64,000 bases of DNA, taken from NCBI GenBank assembly GCA_902765725.1, contig CACXAT010000007.1, positions 21,779 through 85,778 of the forward strand, read 5' to 3'. Origin of the DNA: an uncultured Lachnospiraceae bacterium (lineage in GTDB: Bacteria > Bacillota > Clostridia > Lachnospirales > Lachnospiraceae). The notes beneath the pieces were generated by a model. It was not told where the DNA came from. It saw nothing but the letters and a program-made list of their open reading frames with translations, and did no database searches. Below are positions 26,150-34,854 of the stretch, piece by piece; positions within the stretch are counted from its first letter, which is position 1; each line of letters opens with the position of its first letter. The translations under genes and the position numbers were made by a program.

Positions 26150-26181
26150 GAAAACCGGGGCTGCCAGAGGGCAGTCCCGGT
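26150..26181 (-). terminator. Terminator after cstA
   Basis: Twelve-bp stem with one mismatch, ACCGGGACTGCC / GGCAGCCCCGGT on the minus strand, with a 4-base loop and a trailing TTTTC. It lies 30 bases beyond the cstA stop. Confidence 0.8.
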
Positions 26182-26210
26182 CCTTCTTCTTATGCAATTA
26201 TAAGAATGGC

Positions 26211-27923
26211 TTATTTCGCCTGCTTGCTCAGAGTCCTGAGTGCAGTGATCGCAAGGTCAACTGCAAGGACGACCAGAACAACTGCGATGCAGCCCTGGAT
26301 GATGCTCCAGGTATCCGCGACCTTGAACTTCGCAATGATGGTCTGGACCAGTGAGGAGATCGTCACGACCAGCATGAAGCACATCGGGATGTAGAACATC
26401 TTGTTGTTGCGTCCGTTCGCGCCGAGCCATGCGCAGACAGCCAGAAGGCCGAGTGCCGCAAGCAGCTGGTTGGCAGCGCCGAACAGCGGCCAGATCTTGG
26501 AATATCCGGTAAGGCCGAGGGCAATGCCCAGGACAACCGTGATCGCGGTCGCGACATACGGATTGACCAGGATCGCTCTGGGTCCGGTGACATCCTTCGG
26601 AGTCTCACCATCGTTCAGGAAGAATTCCTGGAACATGTAGCGGGCAAGTCTGGTAGCGGTATCCAGAGAGGTCAGGCAGAATACGGAGACTGCCAGGATC
26701 AGCATCTGGTAGATAACTCTCTGCACGCCTTCATTGGTGAAGGAGCCGAGCATACGGGACAGACCGGTTGCGAATACTGCGGTCGGAGCGCCGATATCAC
26801 CGGCCTTGACCTCGTTGAATACGTAGCCGACTGCACACAGGGACAGGATTGCGACGACGCACTCGATGAGCATTGCGCCGTAGCCGATCGGCATAGCGTC
26901 TCTCTCATTGTCGATCTGCTTTGCAGTGGTTCCGGAGGAAACAAGTGAATGGAATCCGGAGATCGCACCGCAGGCGATGGTAATGAACAGAGCCGGGAAC
27001 AGGGTTCCTCTTGAAGAAGCGAATACGCCGCTCTCTGTGGTGTTTACAAAACCGGTGAATGCCGGCATATCCACATGGCCGGTGCCTGTGAGCGCCGCGC
27101 CTACGACTGCGATGATCGCAACTGCGATCATGAAGTACAGCAGGAAGGAGCTCAGATAATCACGCGGCTGCAGCAGGATCCATACCGGAGTTACGGAAGC
27201 GATCAGGATATAGACTGCAAGGACATACATCCATACATTGTAGCTGAGCGCCAGCGGATGCCAGTTGAGGCCGATGACAACGATAAGAACGATGCCGACA
27301 CAGCCTGCCACGGATGCGATTCCAACCGGGACATTCTTTCTGTATACCATGAAGCCGAAGATGATGGCGAGTACGATAAACAGTACGGAGATCATCGCTG
27401 TGGAGAGGTTTGCGTCAAGGCTTGTGCCCTCGATCGCAACGCCTGCCGCATTGGTAGCGCCGAAGGTGGACGCAACAATCGAAGCGAATGCCGCAACGAC
27501 CAGAAGCAGGGTCAGCCATGCGAAGATCAGGAACAGCCTCTTGGCCTTCTGTCCCATGGTCTCACTGATGACAACACCAATGGACTGTCCCTTGTTGCGG
27601 ACAGACGCGAACAGTGCGCCGAAGTCATGGACGCCGCCAAAGAAGATGCCACCGATCAGGACCCAGAGCATAACCGGGACCCAGCCGAATGCAGCTGCCT
27701 GGATCGGGCCGTTGATCGGGCCTGCGCCTGCGATGGATGAGAAATGATGTCCCATCAGCACCGCTGCTCTTGCAGGAACATAGTCAACGCCGTCCTGAAG
27801 CTCATGTGCCGGAGTCTTTCTGGAAGGATCGACCCCCCACTCCTTTGCCAGCCATCTGCCATACAGCATGTAACCCGCAACGAGGACTACGATACTGATG
27901 AGCAGAATTACGAGAATGTTCAT
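26211..27923 (-). CDS. cstA: CstA-family pyruvate/peptide transporter
   Basis: A 570-residue protein with about 15-16 membrane segments, of the carbon starvation protein A family. E. coli members take up pyruvate or peptides in starved cells. Family signatures are VPARAAVLMGHHFSSIAGAG near the N-terminus and GGIFFGGVHDFG. The ATG at 27923 has GGAGG 9 bases upstream. Its start follows the stop of an unknown gene by a single base (TAGTATG), so the two are tightly coupled. Substrate is inferred from the family only. Confidence 0.93.
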   Translation of the reverse strand: MNILVILLISIVVLVAGYMLYGRWLAKEWGVDPSRKTPAHELQDGVDYVPARAAVLMGHHFSSIAGAGPINGPIQAAAFGWVPVMLWVLIGGIFFGGVHDFGALFASVRNKGQSIGVVISETMGQKAKRLFLIFAWLTLLLVVAAFASIVASTFGATNAAGVAIEGTSLDANLSTAMISVLFIVLAIIFGFMVYRKNVPVGIASVAGCVGIVLIVVIGLNWHPLALSYNVWMYVLAVYILIASVTPVWILLQPRDYLSSFLLYFMIAVAIIAVVGAALTGTGHVDMPAFTGFVNTTESGVFASSRGTLFPALFITIACGAISGFHSLVSSGTTAKQIDNERDAMPIGYGAMLIECVVAILSLCAVGYVFNEVKAGDIGAPTAVFATGLSRMLGSFTNEGVQRVIYQMLILAVSVFCLTSLDTATRLARYMFQEFFLNDGETPKDVTGPRAILVNPYVATAITVVLGIALGLTGYSKIWPLFGAANQLLAALGLLAVCAWLGANGRNNKMFYIPMCFMLVVTISSLVQTIIAKFKVADTWSIIQGCIAVVLVVLAVDLAITALRTLSKQAK

Positions 27924-27924
27924 A

Positions 27925-28476
27925 CTACACTTCCTCCTTTTGCAGAACTTTGTTGGCAGCAAAGTTCTTAGAATATAGATTCAACATCTGCTTCGAGATC
28001 CTGCCTGAGATCACCTTCTCTCTCTCAAGATCCACGCAGATGAGGTGCCCCTCGGAACGCCCTCTGAAGGTAAACAGATAGCTCCTGTCATATCGGAAGC
28101 GCTCGATCTCACGGATCGTCTCCTGCGCAGGTGTGCGCGAGGACAGGACGACGACGGTCAGATCCGACAGCATGTGGTCCTTCTCGGGGTATTTCTCCTT
28201 CTTGCGGACCAGCTCAGGCTCCATATAGCCTTCCATCAGGCTTCTTGCCTCGGCAACCGTATCCATCGTGCACTGCTCTGCTTCCATGAACAGAATATGC
28301 TCATAGGTACGGACCGCCCAAAGCTGCGCCTTCCTGACAGCGACATACTTTTCATTCAGCGAAAAAAAATACCCATACGCAGGGTACTCCCGGCCGCCGA
28401 TGCGGTAAGGTCGATAAATATCAAATGATCCTGATAAAGTATTCAGAATCTTTTCCAGATAAACTGCTGCTTCCAA
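27925..28476 (-). CDS. Unknown soluble protein coupled to cstA
   Basis: A 183-residue protein that I do not recognise. It has no membrane segment or signal peptide. It is rich in charged residues and includes YGYFFSLNEKYVAVRKAQLWAV-like aromatic stretches, LTVVVLSSRTPAQE and FTFRGRSEGHLICVDLE, suggesting an alpha/beta fold. I choose a TTG start at 28476 because GGAG lies 9 bases upstream and the promoter at 28526-28554 leaves no room for longer versions. It ends one base before cstA, so a regulatory or accessory role for the transporter is likely. Confidence 0.7.
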   Translation of the reverse strand: MEAAVYLEKILNTLSGSFDIYRPYRIGGREYPAYGYFFSLNEKYVAVRKAQLWAVRTYEHILFMEAEQCTMDTVAEARSLMEGYMEPELVRKKEKYPEKDHMLSDLTVVVLSSRTPAQETIREIERFRYDRSYLFTFRGRSEGHLICVDLEREKVISGRISKQMLNLYSKNFAANKVLQKEEV

Positions 28477-28525
28477 AATGAACAACTCCAATGCAAATAC
28501 ACATTTTTTGTATTCAACGAAAATA

Positions 28526-28554
28526 AATTTAGCACAATGAAACACTCACTTCAA
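28526..28554 (-). promoter_or_regulatory. Promoter of the unknown gene-cstA operon
   Basis: Minus strand TTGAAG (28549-28554), 17-base spacer, TAAATT (28526-28531), in a markedly AT-rich stretch. It gives a leader of about 40 bases before the TTG start. Confidence 0.6.
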
Positions 28555-28650
28555 TAAAAAAAGTGTTAAATGTCGACCATTTCAGCCATAAATATTTCGT
28601 TTGTTATGGAATATCTTATAATTATTTGCGATATTTGTATGAACAAATAT

Positions 28651-28680
28651 TGAAAAGCCGGAATCCCGAGGATTCCGGCT
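28651..28680 (-). terminator. Intrinsic terminator after lctP
   Basis: Perfect 11-bp stem AGCCGGAATCC / GGATTCCGGCT with a 3-base loop, followed on the minus strand by TTTCA. It begins 24 bases past the lctP stop. Confidence 0.85.
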
Positions 28681-28704
28681 CACCTTGAACAACCCAATCC
28701 CTCC

Positions 28705-30372
28705 TCAGGCCAGAAGCTCCGGCATGGGACGGATTCCCATTTTAATAAATATTCCTACGATAAGTGCCACCGTGAAGGCGTAGATCAAGCAGGGGATGAT
28801 GTTCGTCCGGATCAGCCTGCCCTCCGCTCCGTTGGTACCGGTGGTTGCGCATACTGCCACGATATTGTGCACGCAGATCATGTTGCCGATCGCGCCGCCC
28901 ATGCACTGCAGGGCCACGATGAGCACCTGTGAGATCCCGAGGATGGTTGCCGTCTCGTACTGGATCGATGCAAACAGAGTGTTTGAAACAGTATTCGACC
29001 CTGACATAAACGCTCCGAGGACGCCGATCAGAGGAGCCGCTATGAAGTATGCATGGGAGAACAGCGCTGCCATCGCGTGGGCCAGTGTATACAGCATGGA
29101 GTCTCCCGTACCCATCCCGGTATAGCGGTACAGATTGACCATGGCGACTCCAAACAGAAGGGCTATGGCGGCTCCCGATATCTGGCGGACCGTTCCCTTC
29201 AGTGCACGGAGGGTCTCATCCTTCTTCATCCCGAAGAGTAAAGACGCGGCCAGCGCCACGGGGATGAAGGGGAAGATCCCCGGATTGTACAGGACTTTGA
29301 AATCCCAGTTCACGCCCTGCACTCCCAGGATACTGCTCACATGGAGGATGAGCGGATCACTGTTCAGGAGCTTTTTGATCCTGAATACATCTACCCGGGT
29401 CAGCACCAGGAGGATCCCGATCATGATATAAGGCATCCAGGCCCGGACCGTGTTCATTTTCCGGTCAACGACCATCTCTGCCACACTGCTCTTCCCCCAG
29501 CTGCTGTCTCCCCATTCCTCGCAGCCGTCAAAGGTCCAGACCTTTTTGGGGACAAACCAGCCCCTTCGGATCGCGAAGATCAGGATCGGGAGCGCCCCTA
29601 TGAAAGCCACCATGGAAGTCAGGTCAGGTCCGGCGAACAGTCCCATCAGCAGATAGAGCGACCCTGTCGTAAACCCTGCAAACAGGCAGAAGGGGAGCGC
29701 TCCGAAGGCATCCCTGAAGCTGTGATTCCTGCCGAACACCCTGCACAGCACCATGACACCGATGAAGATAATGAGGATCCCTCCGATGCAGTGGGGGATC
29801 ACTACCCATTTCGTGAGTACCCTCGTGAAGGTATCCGGGTCTCCGCCCCCGGCGATGACAGCATCCCTCACTGTGGCGGATGCGGTCAGGAGCGGCACAC
29901 CCACAGGTCCCGGTTCCACGGGCCAGGAGTTGTAGATCAGGCAGACCGTCGCCGCCGCAAGGGGCGGGAATCCGAGACTGATCAGGATCGGCGCCGCGAG
30001 AGCCGCAGGAGTCCCGAAGCCGGCAGCGCCCTCTATAAATCCGGCAAATACAAAGCCGATCAGCACACACTGCAGCCGGGCATCCCTGGTAATGTGGGAA
30101 AACATGCGGTCTATGGAAGCCATCGCCCCGGACATTCTCAGCACATTCATCAGCAGGATCGCGCCGAAGATGATCATCAGGATCTCGGAGGCACTGAGAA
30201 ATCCGCAGACTGTGCGCGAGGCGATATGGAGCAGGTCCATCTTCCACAGGGCCCGGGCCGCTATGGCAGTCAGAAGCCAGGACAGGGGCATCGCCCTCTT
30301 CGCCGGCCAGCCGCAGACAGTCATCAGAAAAACACACAGCAGGATTGGAACCGCAGCAACTATTGTAAGCAT
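28705..30372 (-). CDS. lctP: L-lactate permease (LctP family)
   Basis: A 555-residue protein with about 13-14 membrane segments, of the lactate permease family that moves lactate or glycolate with protons. Family signatures include GFIEGAAGFGTPAALAAPIL near the first third and GAFMSGSNTVSNTLF near the C-terminus. Two adjacent ATGs exist (30375 and 30372); the second is better spaced from GGAGG. It follows an XRE regulator by 22 bases and is third in that operon. The FMN alpha-hydroxy-acid oxidoreductase gene at 32005 could use lactate brought in here. Confidence 0.93.
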   Translation of the reverse strand: MLTIVAAVPILLCVFLMTVCGWPAKRAMPLSWLLTAIAARALWKMDLLHIASRTVCGFLSASEILMIIFGAILLMNVLRMSGAMASIDRMFSHITRDARLQCVLIGFVFAGFIEGAAGFGTPAALAAPILISLGFPPLAAATVCLIYNSWPVEPGPVGVPLLTASATVRDAVIAGGGDPDTFTRVLTKWVVIPHCIGGILIIFIGVMVLCRVFGRNHSFRDAFGALPFCLFAGFTTGSLYLLMGLFAGPDLTSMVAFIGALPILIFAIRRGWFVPKKVWTFDGCEEWGDSSWGKSSVAEMVVDRKMNTVRAWMPYIMIGILLVLTRVDVFRIKKLLNSDPLILHVSSILGVQGVNWDFKVLYNPGIFPFIPVALAASLLFGMKKDETLRALKGTVRQISGAAIALLFGVAMVNLYRYTGMGTGDSMLYTLAHAMAALFSHAYFIAAPLIGVLGAFMSGSNTVSNTLFASIQYETATILGISQVLIVALQCMGGAIGNMICVHNIVAVCATTGTNGAEGRLIRTNIIPCLIYAFTVALIVGIFIKMGIRPMPELLA

Positions 30373-30394
30373 CATACCCTCCAATTTCCAAATC

Positions 30395-30586
30395 TTATTC
30401 CCAGAACAGTTCATCCAGGGTCCGGTCCAGCACCTTGCAGATCGCAAGGCACAGACGGATCGTGGGATTGTAGTCCCCCTTTTCGATCGCGCTGATGGTC
30501 TGCCTGGACACTCCCACGGCCCGGGCCAGCTCCTCCTGGGACAGGTCTTTTGCCGCTCGGGCGGACTTGAGGCGAAGATTTTTCAT
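30395..30586 (-). CDS. Small XRE-family transcriptional regulator
   Basis: A 63-residue protein that is essentially one Cro/CI helix-turn-helix: LSQEELARAVGVSRQTISAIEKGDYNPT. Such minimal regulators are usually paired with a small membrane protein gene, as here, and repress their own operon. Its ATG overlaps the stop of that gene (ATGA at 30586). The palindromic element at 31236-31253 overlapping the operon promoter is a candidate binding site. Confidence 0.92.
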   Translation of the reverse strand: MKNLRLKSARAAKDLSQEELARAVGVSRQTISAIEKGDYNPTIRLCLAICKVLDRTLDELFWE

Positions 30587-31113
30587 CAGTCATCCTCCTC
30601 TTCCGGGCGCAGACGGCGAAGCAGAGTCGTCACCAGGATGGTCGTAAAGAGCGGCAGGCACAGCACCATCATGATGCGCTCATCTTCCACCGGCTGAGTC
30701 CACCCCTTAAAGGCACCCTCCGACACAAGGCGGACCAGCATGAAGATCCCGGCCGCCTCCATCACGGCAACTGCCACAAGAAACAGGCAGTTCTGCCTCC
30801 CGGTCCGCTCCAGGCCATAGTAGGAATCATGCAGGATACTGTAGCCCACGTTCACACTGCCGCACAGGATCGCTCCCAGAAGCAGCGCGTCAGCCGCGCT
30901 GAGCATACAGAATCCTGCAGCCTTCTCCAGCAGCATATAGGCCGCTGTGTAGAATAGCACTGTGTAAAATGAGTACCAGGCACCCTTCCCCCGGATCCGA
31001 AGCTGCATCTCGTCGTATTCCTGCGAGATACGCTTCTGCCGGTTCTTCTCAAGCCAGATCAGAACTGCGGCGGCTGCGATAAATCCCACAGCCATCAGAA
31101 TCGAATAGTTCAT
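30586..31113 (-). CDS. Small integral membrane protein paired with the XRE regulator
   Basis: A 175-residue protein with four to five predicted membrane segments and a charged loop after the first (RISQEYDEMQLRIRGKG). This layout, membrane protein followed directly by a one-domain XRE regulator, is a recurrent pair in Firmicutes with no settled function. The start at 31113 has GGAGG 8 bases upstream; another ATG two codons upstream is less well spaced. Confidence 0.82.
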   Translation of the reverse strand: MNYSILMAVGFIAAAAVLIWLEKNRQKRISQEYDEMQLRIRGKGAWYSFYTVLFYTAAYMLLEKAAGFCMLSAADALLLGAILCGSVNVGYSILHDSYYGLERTGRQNCLFLVAVAVMEAAGIFMLVRLVSEGAFKGWTQPVEDERIMMVLCLPLFTTILVTTLLRRLRPEEEDD

Positions 31114-31212
31114 ATACATACCCTCCTGACGGATCTCAATTCGGCAATCACTGCACAGATTCATCCGCTGCAGCCCCCCGTCTACCGGGCAGTTCTATCC
31201 GTCACCGCTCCC

Positions 31213-31241
31213 ACAATAACACTTTAATAGCATAATGTCAA
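31213..31241 (-). promoter_or_regulatory. Consensus sigma-A promoter of the membrane protein-XRE-lctP operon
   Basis: Minus strand TTGACA (31236-31241), 17-base spacer, TATTGT (31213-31218). The leader to the first gene is about 95 bases. Confidence 0.85.
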
Positions 31242-31253
31242 ATATATACGACA
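31236..31253 (-). promoter_or_regulatory. Candidate XRE operator overlapping the -35 box
   Basis: Dyad TGTC-N10-GACA whose one half overlaps the -35 hexamer of the promoter at 31213-31241. Position and symmetry fit autorepression by the operon's XRE protein. Four-base half sites are short, so chance is possible. Confidence 0.4.
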
Positions 31254-31271
31254 TTCTGTAAGCAGACAGAA

Positions 31272-31305
31272 GCAGCCCGCATCGCTGAATCTCGATGCGG
31301 GCTGC
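31272..31305 (-). terminator. Terminator after the nitroreductase gene
   Basis: Perfect 13-bp stem GCAGCCCGCATCG / CGATGCGGGCTGC with an 8-base loop, about 80 bases beyond the stop. The T tract after it is weak (TTCTG). Confidence 0.65.
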
Positions 31306-31385
31306 ATCTGCCTGCTACAGCTGCTTTTATCTTTTATCTTTTTGCCTGTTCCTGTCCGCTTTCCGGTATCAGAGTACTTCCGCCA

Positions 31386-31961
31386 TCAGAGCACGATATC
31401 CTCGAGCTTTCTCTTCGGGACATAGTGTACATCCTGCTCATCCCGGTAGTATTTTGTACTCTGTCCGTTCCCGATCTCTGTGATCACGATCTTTTCATCC
31501 GGTTTCCCGAAGGCAACGATCAGCATCGGCACGATCGTCTCCGGAAGCTCCATTTCCTGCGCCACTTTTGCCGGGCTGAAATTGCCGATCATGATGCCGC
31601 CAAGTCCCTCCTGAGTCGCGGCCAGGAGCATCGTCTGGGCGACAGCTCCCACGTCCCGCAGATAGCGGTTCAGGTTCGAATCCCATTCTGTGTTCTGACA
31701 GATCACGACAAAGGCCGTCGGACATTTTCCGGGGTGCGGCAGCTTCATGTCGGGAAGCGCCCGCGCCCAACCGGTCAGCGGCTGCAGACGGTCCACGTCC
31801 TCCTTCTTCCAGACAAGAAGATACTGGAAGGGCTGGCCGTTCACACTCGATGGCGCAAACCTGGCACAGTCCACCAGCTCCAGCAGCTCCTCTCTCGAGA
31901 TCCTGCGGCTCTCATCATATCCTCTGTAGCTTCTGCTCTTTTTTACGATATCCTTGAACAT
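31386..31961 (-). CDS. Nitroreductase-family flavoprotein
   Basis: A 191-residue FMN-dependent oxidoreductase. Family marks are the N-terminal RSYRGYD, APSSVNGQPFQ for FMN phosphate binding, and GLGGIMIGNF. These enzymes reduce nitro groups, quinones or enoates with NAD(P)H; the natural substrate is unknown. It follows the FMN alpha-hydroxy-acid gene by 43 bases and is the end of that transcript. Confidence 0.9.
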   Translation of the reverse strand: MFKDIVKKSRSYRGYDESRRISREELLELVDCARFAPSSVNGQPFQYLLVWKKEDVDRLQPLTGWARALPDMKLPHPGKCPTAFVVICQNTEWDSNLNRYLRDVGAVAQTMLLAATQEGLGGIMIGNFSPAKVAQEMELPETIVPMLIVAFGKPDEKIVITEIGNGQSTKYYRDEQDVHYVPKRKLEDIVL

Positions 31962-32004
31962 ATTCCCTCCGTCCGTCTGCCGGTGCGGCAGACATCTGCC
32001 AGGC

Positions 32005-33021
32005 TCACAGCCGTACGTTGTCTCTGCCGATCGCCTTCAGGCTGGGAGTGCCGCACATCTTCATGGTGTCCGCCAGTTCTCTTCCGAGTTTCTCCGTGTA
32101 AGCGGCTACGCCCTCCTGTGCGCCGCCGTAGACTGCAGTAACGTAGGGGCGGGCGATGATGACCGCGTCCGCGCCAAGGGCAAGAGCCTTGAAGACATCC
32201 ACTCCATCGCGGATGCCGCCGTCCACCAGGATCATCATGTCTTTACCGACTGCGTCTGCGATCTCCGGAAGCACCTCGGCCGTGGACGGACACTGGTCAA
32301 GCACTCTGCCTCCGTGGTTCGAGACAACGATTCCGGAAGCCCCGGCTTCTCTTGCCTTCAGAGCGCCTCTGACCGTCATGATTCCCTTCACGATAAATGG
32401 CCTTCCGGCTTCTTTTACGATCTGCGCCAGCTCCTCTACGGTCTTGCTGCCCGCCGGCGGGGTCAGGTTCTGGAGAAATGGAAGTCCTGCCGCGTCTACG
32501 TCCATTGCGACCGCGATGGAGCCGGATTCATTTACCAGGCGGAACTTCTCCTTCAGCGTATTGATATCCCACGGCTTTACGGTAGGCACTCCTTTGCCGC
32601 CCTCGGACGCGATCGCCTTCGAGGCCGCTTCCATGACAGCCGGATTGGTCCCGTCCCCTGTCAGTGCCAGGATGCCGGCAGCGGCGCAGCCCGATACCAG
32701 GATCTTGTTATAGGATACGTCATCCAGCATGTCTCCGTAATGCAGGTTGACAGCTCCGACCGGACCTGCAAAAACCGGATATTTCATCTGATATCCGAAA
32801 AAGTCAAAGGAAGTGTCCGGCGTGCAGTTCTCGGTAAGGGTATCCATATTGACCCTGATCTTCTTCCATTCGTCAAAATTGCGGATCGCGGTATCTCCAT
32901 ATCCCTTGGATCCGGGTCCCGGAAGAATGTTGCGGCATGCCTTGCCGTTGCAGACATTACATACCTTGCAGTATGGCCCCATCTTACCGGCAGCGTTCTG
33001 CAGAACTTCCTGATACGTCAT
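32005..33021 (-). CDS. FMN-dependent alpha-hydroxy-acid oxidoreductase with N-terminal Cys motif
   Basis: A 338-residue TIM-barrel flavoprotein of the lactate oxidase/glycolate oxidase/L-lactate dehydrogenase family. Signatures are VSNHGGRVLDQCPST, with the catalytic His and Arg, and DGGIRDGVDVFKALALGADAV, which binds the FMN phosphate. The N-terminus has CKVCNVCNGKAC, a Cys cluster also present in some clostridial homologues but absent from classical oxidases; it may bind iron-sulfur or zinc. In an anaerobe it is more likely a dehydrogenase than an oxygen-using oxidase. AGGAGG lies 6 bases before the ATG. Confidence 0.88.
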   Translation of the reverse strand: MTYQEVLQNAAGKMGPYCKVCNVCNGKACRNILPGPGSKGYGDTAIRNFDEWKKIRVNMDTLTENCTPDTSFDFFGYQMKYPVFAGPVGAVNLHYGDMLDDVSYNKILVSGCAAAGILALTGDGTNPAVMEAASKAIASEGGKGVPTVKPWDINTLKEKFRLVNESGSIAVAMDVDAAGLPFLQNLTPPAGSKTVEELAQIVKEAGRPFIVKGIMTVRGALKAREAGASGIVVSNHGGRVLDQCPSTAEVLPEIADAVGKDMMILVDGGIRDGVDVFKALALGADAVIIARPYVTAVYGGAQEGVAAYTEKLGRELADTMKMCGTPSLKAIGRDNVRL

Positions 33022-33091
33022 AACAAACCTCCTATTTCAAATAAAACACATAAAGCTTTCTGTCCTGTCCCGGCTGTTGTTTTTCTATTAA

Positions 33092-34585
33092 TCAATTGCC
33101 GCCCATCACCGCCTGGGGGATGTAGTCAGCAATATCTCCCGCTATAAGACTTCTGGTGCCAAGCGCTCCGGCCGCCGCGTCTCCTGCCGCCGAATGCAGG
33201 AGCACCCCTGCCCTGGCAGCTTCTGCAGGAAACAGTCCCTGCGCCAGAAGACTTCCAATGATCCCGGTCAGGGTATCCCCTGAGCCGCCGGTCGCCATGC
33301 CCTCGTTCCCTGTCAGATTCATCCAGGTCTCCTCACCGTCGGATATGATGGTGCGCGCCCCCTTCAGAACGGTGACAAAGCCGGACTTTTTCGCATAGTC
33401 CCGGGCGATATCGACCGGGAAGGCTGCGACCCCGGAGGCTGAGAAGGTCCCCTCAGAGCTTCCGGCATTGAGCAGGCGTGCCATCTCCCCCGGATGGGGA
33501 GTTATGACCGCGCTCATGCCTCCCTCCGGCTTCAGCTCAGGATGAGCGGCCATCAGGTTCAGCGCGTCTGCGTCTATAACCAGCGGGCCCGTCCAGCTGC
33601 TCAGCACTTCCCTGAGCAGGCACAGGCTCTCTTCACTCTTTCCAAGTCCCGGACCGACCGCCACTGCGTCCGCCCATGCAAGCCATCCGGACAGTTCATC
33701 CGACCAGGGTGCGAAGATCGCCTCCGGGAGCGCCGTCTGCAGGATCGTCCTGTTTTCTTCATGGGAATATGCACATACAAGCCCGCAGCCCGATCTGAGG
33801 GCTGCCTTTCCTGCCAGAAGGGCCGCTCCGGCCATGTTTCTGGTCCCGGCTATCAGAAGAAGCTTTCCGTAGGTACCTTTATTGGCATCCCGCCTTCTCA
33901 CAGGAAGAATCGACGCCAGGTCTTTCTTCTCCAGTGCCGTCACCGGGTCACTCCTGAGTCCTGCCAGCGTGATGCCGATATCTAAGACGATCACTTCCCC
34001 GCAGTACTCTGCGCCAGGATACAGCATCAGGCCGAGTTTTGCAAAGGCCATCGTCACGGTAATATCCGCCTTCACTGCGCATCCGAAGATCTGTCCGTCA
34101 TCCGCGCTGACACCTGAGGGGATGTCAATGGCAACAACCGGCGTGTCAGAGCGGTTTACCGCATGGATCAGATCCGCATAGCGCCCGATCACCTCCCGGC
34201 TCAGCCCGATCCCGAACAGGGCATCCACGATCAGGTCATATCCCTTCACCCCGGACTCATCCGGAAGGATCATTCCGCCATGCTTTTTGAAGATCTCCGC
34301 CTGCAGCGCCGTCTCCTGCGTCATGTGGTCATGCTTGCCCACAAAGAGCACGTCCGCCCTTCTTCCGGCCATATTCAGAAGCCGGGCAGCGGCAAAGCCA
34401 TCTCCCCCGTTATTGCCGTTTCCGCAGATCACGAGAATGTCTGAGGCATCCGGATACCTCTCGGAGATGACATCCCTGACAGAGAGGGCTGCCCGCTCCA
34501 TGAGAACAACGGAGGGGACGCCATAGTGATTGATCTCTGTGCTGTCACATATTTTCATCTGTTCACTGGTAAGTAAATACTTCAT
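33092..34585 (-). CDS. nnrDE: Bifunctional NAD(P)HX epimerase/dehydratase
   Basis: A 497-residue fusion of an N-terminal NAD(P)HX epimerase and a C-terminal ADP/ATP-dependent NAD(P)HX dehydratase, which repair hydrated NADH and NADPH. The epimerase half shows ICGNGNNGGDGFAAARLL near residue 55 and AIDIPSGVSADDG. The dehydratase half has AGTRNMAGAALL, VGPGLG, DADALN, TPHPGEMARLL and the ATP-binding GSGDTLTGIIG. The start at 34585 has GGAGG 8 bases upstream. This family is often next to acpS; here five genes separate the two. Confidence 0.95.
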   Translation of the reverse strand: MKYLLTSEQMKICDSTEINHYGVPSVVLMERAALSVRDVISERYPDASDILVICGNGNNGGDGFAAARLLNMAGRRADVLFVGKHDHMTQETALQAEIFKKHGGMILPDESGVKGYDLIVDALFGIGLSREVIGRYADLIHAVNRSDTPVVAIDIPSGVSADDGQIFGCAVKADITVTMAFAKLGLMLYPGAEYCGEVIVLDIGITLAGLRSDPVTALEKKDLASILPVRRRDANKGTYGKLLLIAGTRNMAGAALLAGKAALRSGCGLVCAYSHEENRTILQTALPEAIFAPWSDELSGWLAWADAVAVGPGLGKSEESLCLLREVLSSWTGPLVIDADALNLMAAHPELKPEGGMSAVITPHPGEMARLLNAGSSEGTFSASGVAAFPVDIARDYAKKSGFVTVLKGARTIISDGEETWMNLTGNEGMATGGSGDTLTGIIGSLLAQGLFPAEAARAGVLLHSAAGDAAAGALGTRSLIAGDIADYIPQAVMGGN

Positions 34586-34646
34586 ACGCAGCTCCTCCAA
34601 AACCTTCCGTATCTCCGGCCCTGTATACTCTGCCGGATCTGTATCC

Positions 34647-34674
34647 ATCATACCACATACAGACAGCTTGTTCA
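34647..34674 (-). promoter_or_regulatory. Probable promoter of nnrDE
   Basis: Minus strand TGAACA (34669-34674), 16-base spacer, TATGAT (34647-34652), about 60 bases before the start. The -35 box is a moderate match. Confidence 0.5.
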
Positions 34675-34782
34675 CCCATGATTCATCTGCTCATGCTCTG
34701 AGCCAGTTACAGATCACAGGTCAGGCAGCATTGCATCCCCACCAGCTGTCCGGATGCCTGATGCCGCGGCATCTGCCGCAAT

Positions 34783-34816
34783 AAAAAAACAGAGGCTTCT
34801 GCAAAAGAAGCCTCTG
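34783..34816 (-). terminator. Strong intrinsic terminator closing the ACP-hydrolase operon
   Basis: Perfect 11-bp stem CAGAGGCTTCT / AGAAGCCTCTG with a 5-base loop and seven T residues on the minus strand, about 40 bases past the small membrane protein gene. This marks the end of the gene run that begins at 43671. Confidence 0.92.
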
Positions 34817-34854
34817 CACCTGTTTACTTTCAGGTATTCACTTAAGACTGACTG

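Noticed and set aside
34750..34782. GATGCCGCGGCATC palindrome beside the operon terminator
   Set aside because: Short GC palindromes are expected by chance in this composition, and it has no promoter or gene to act on.
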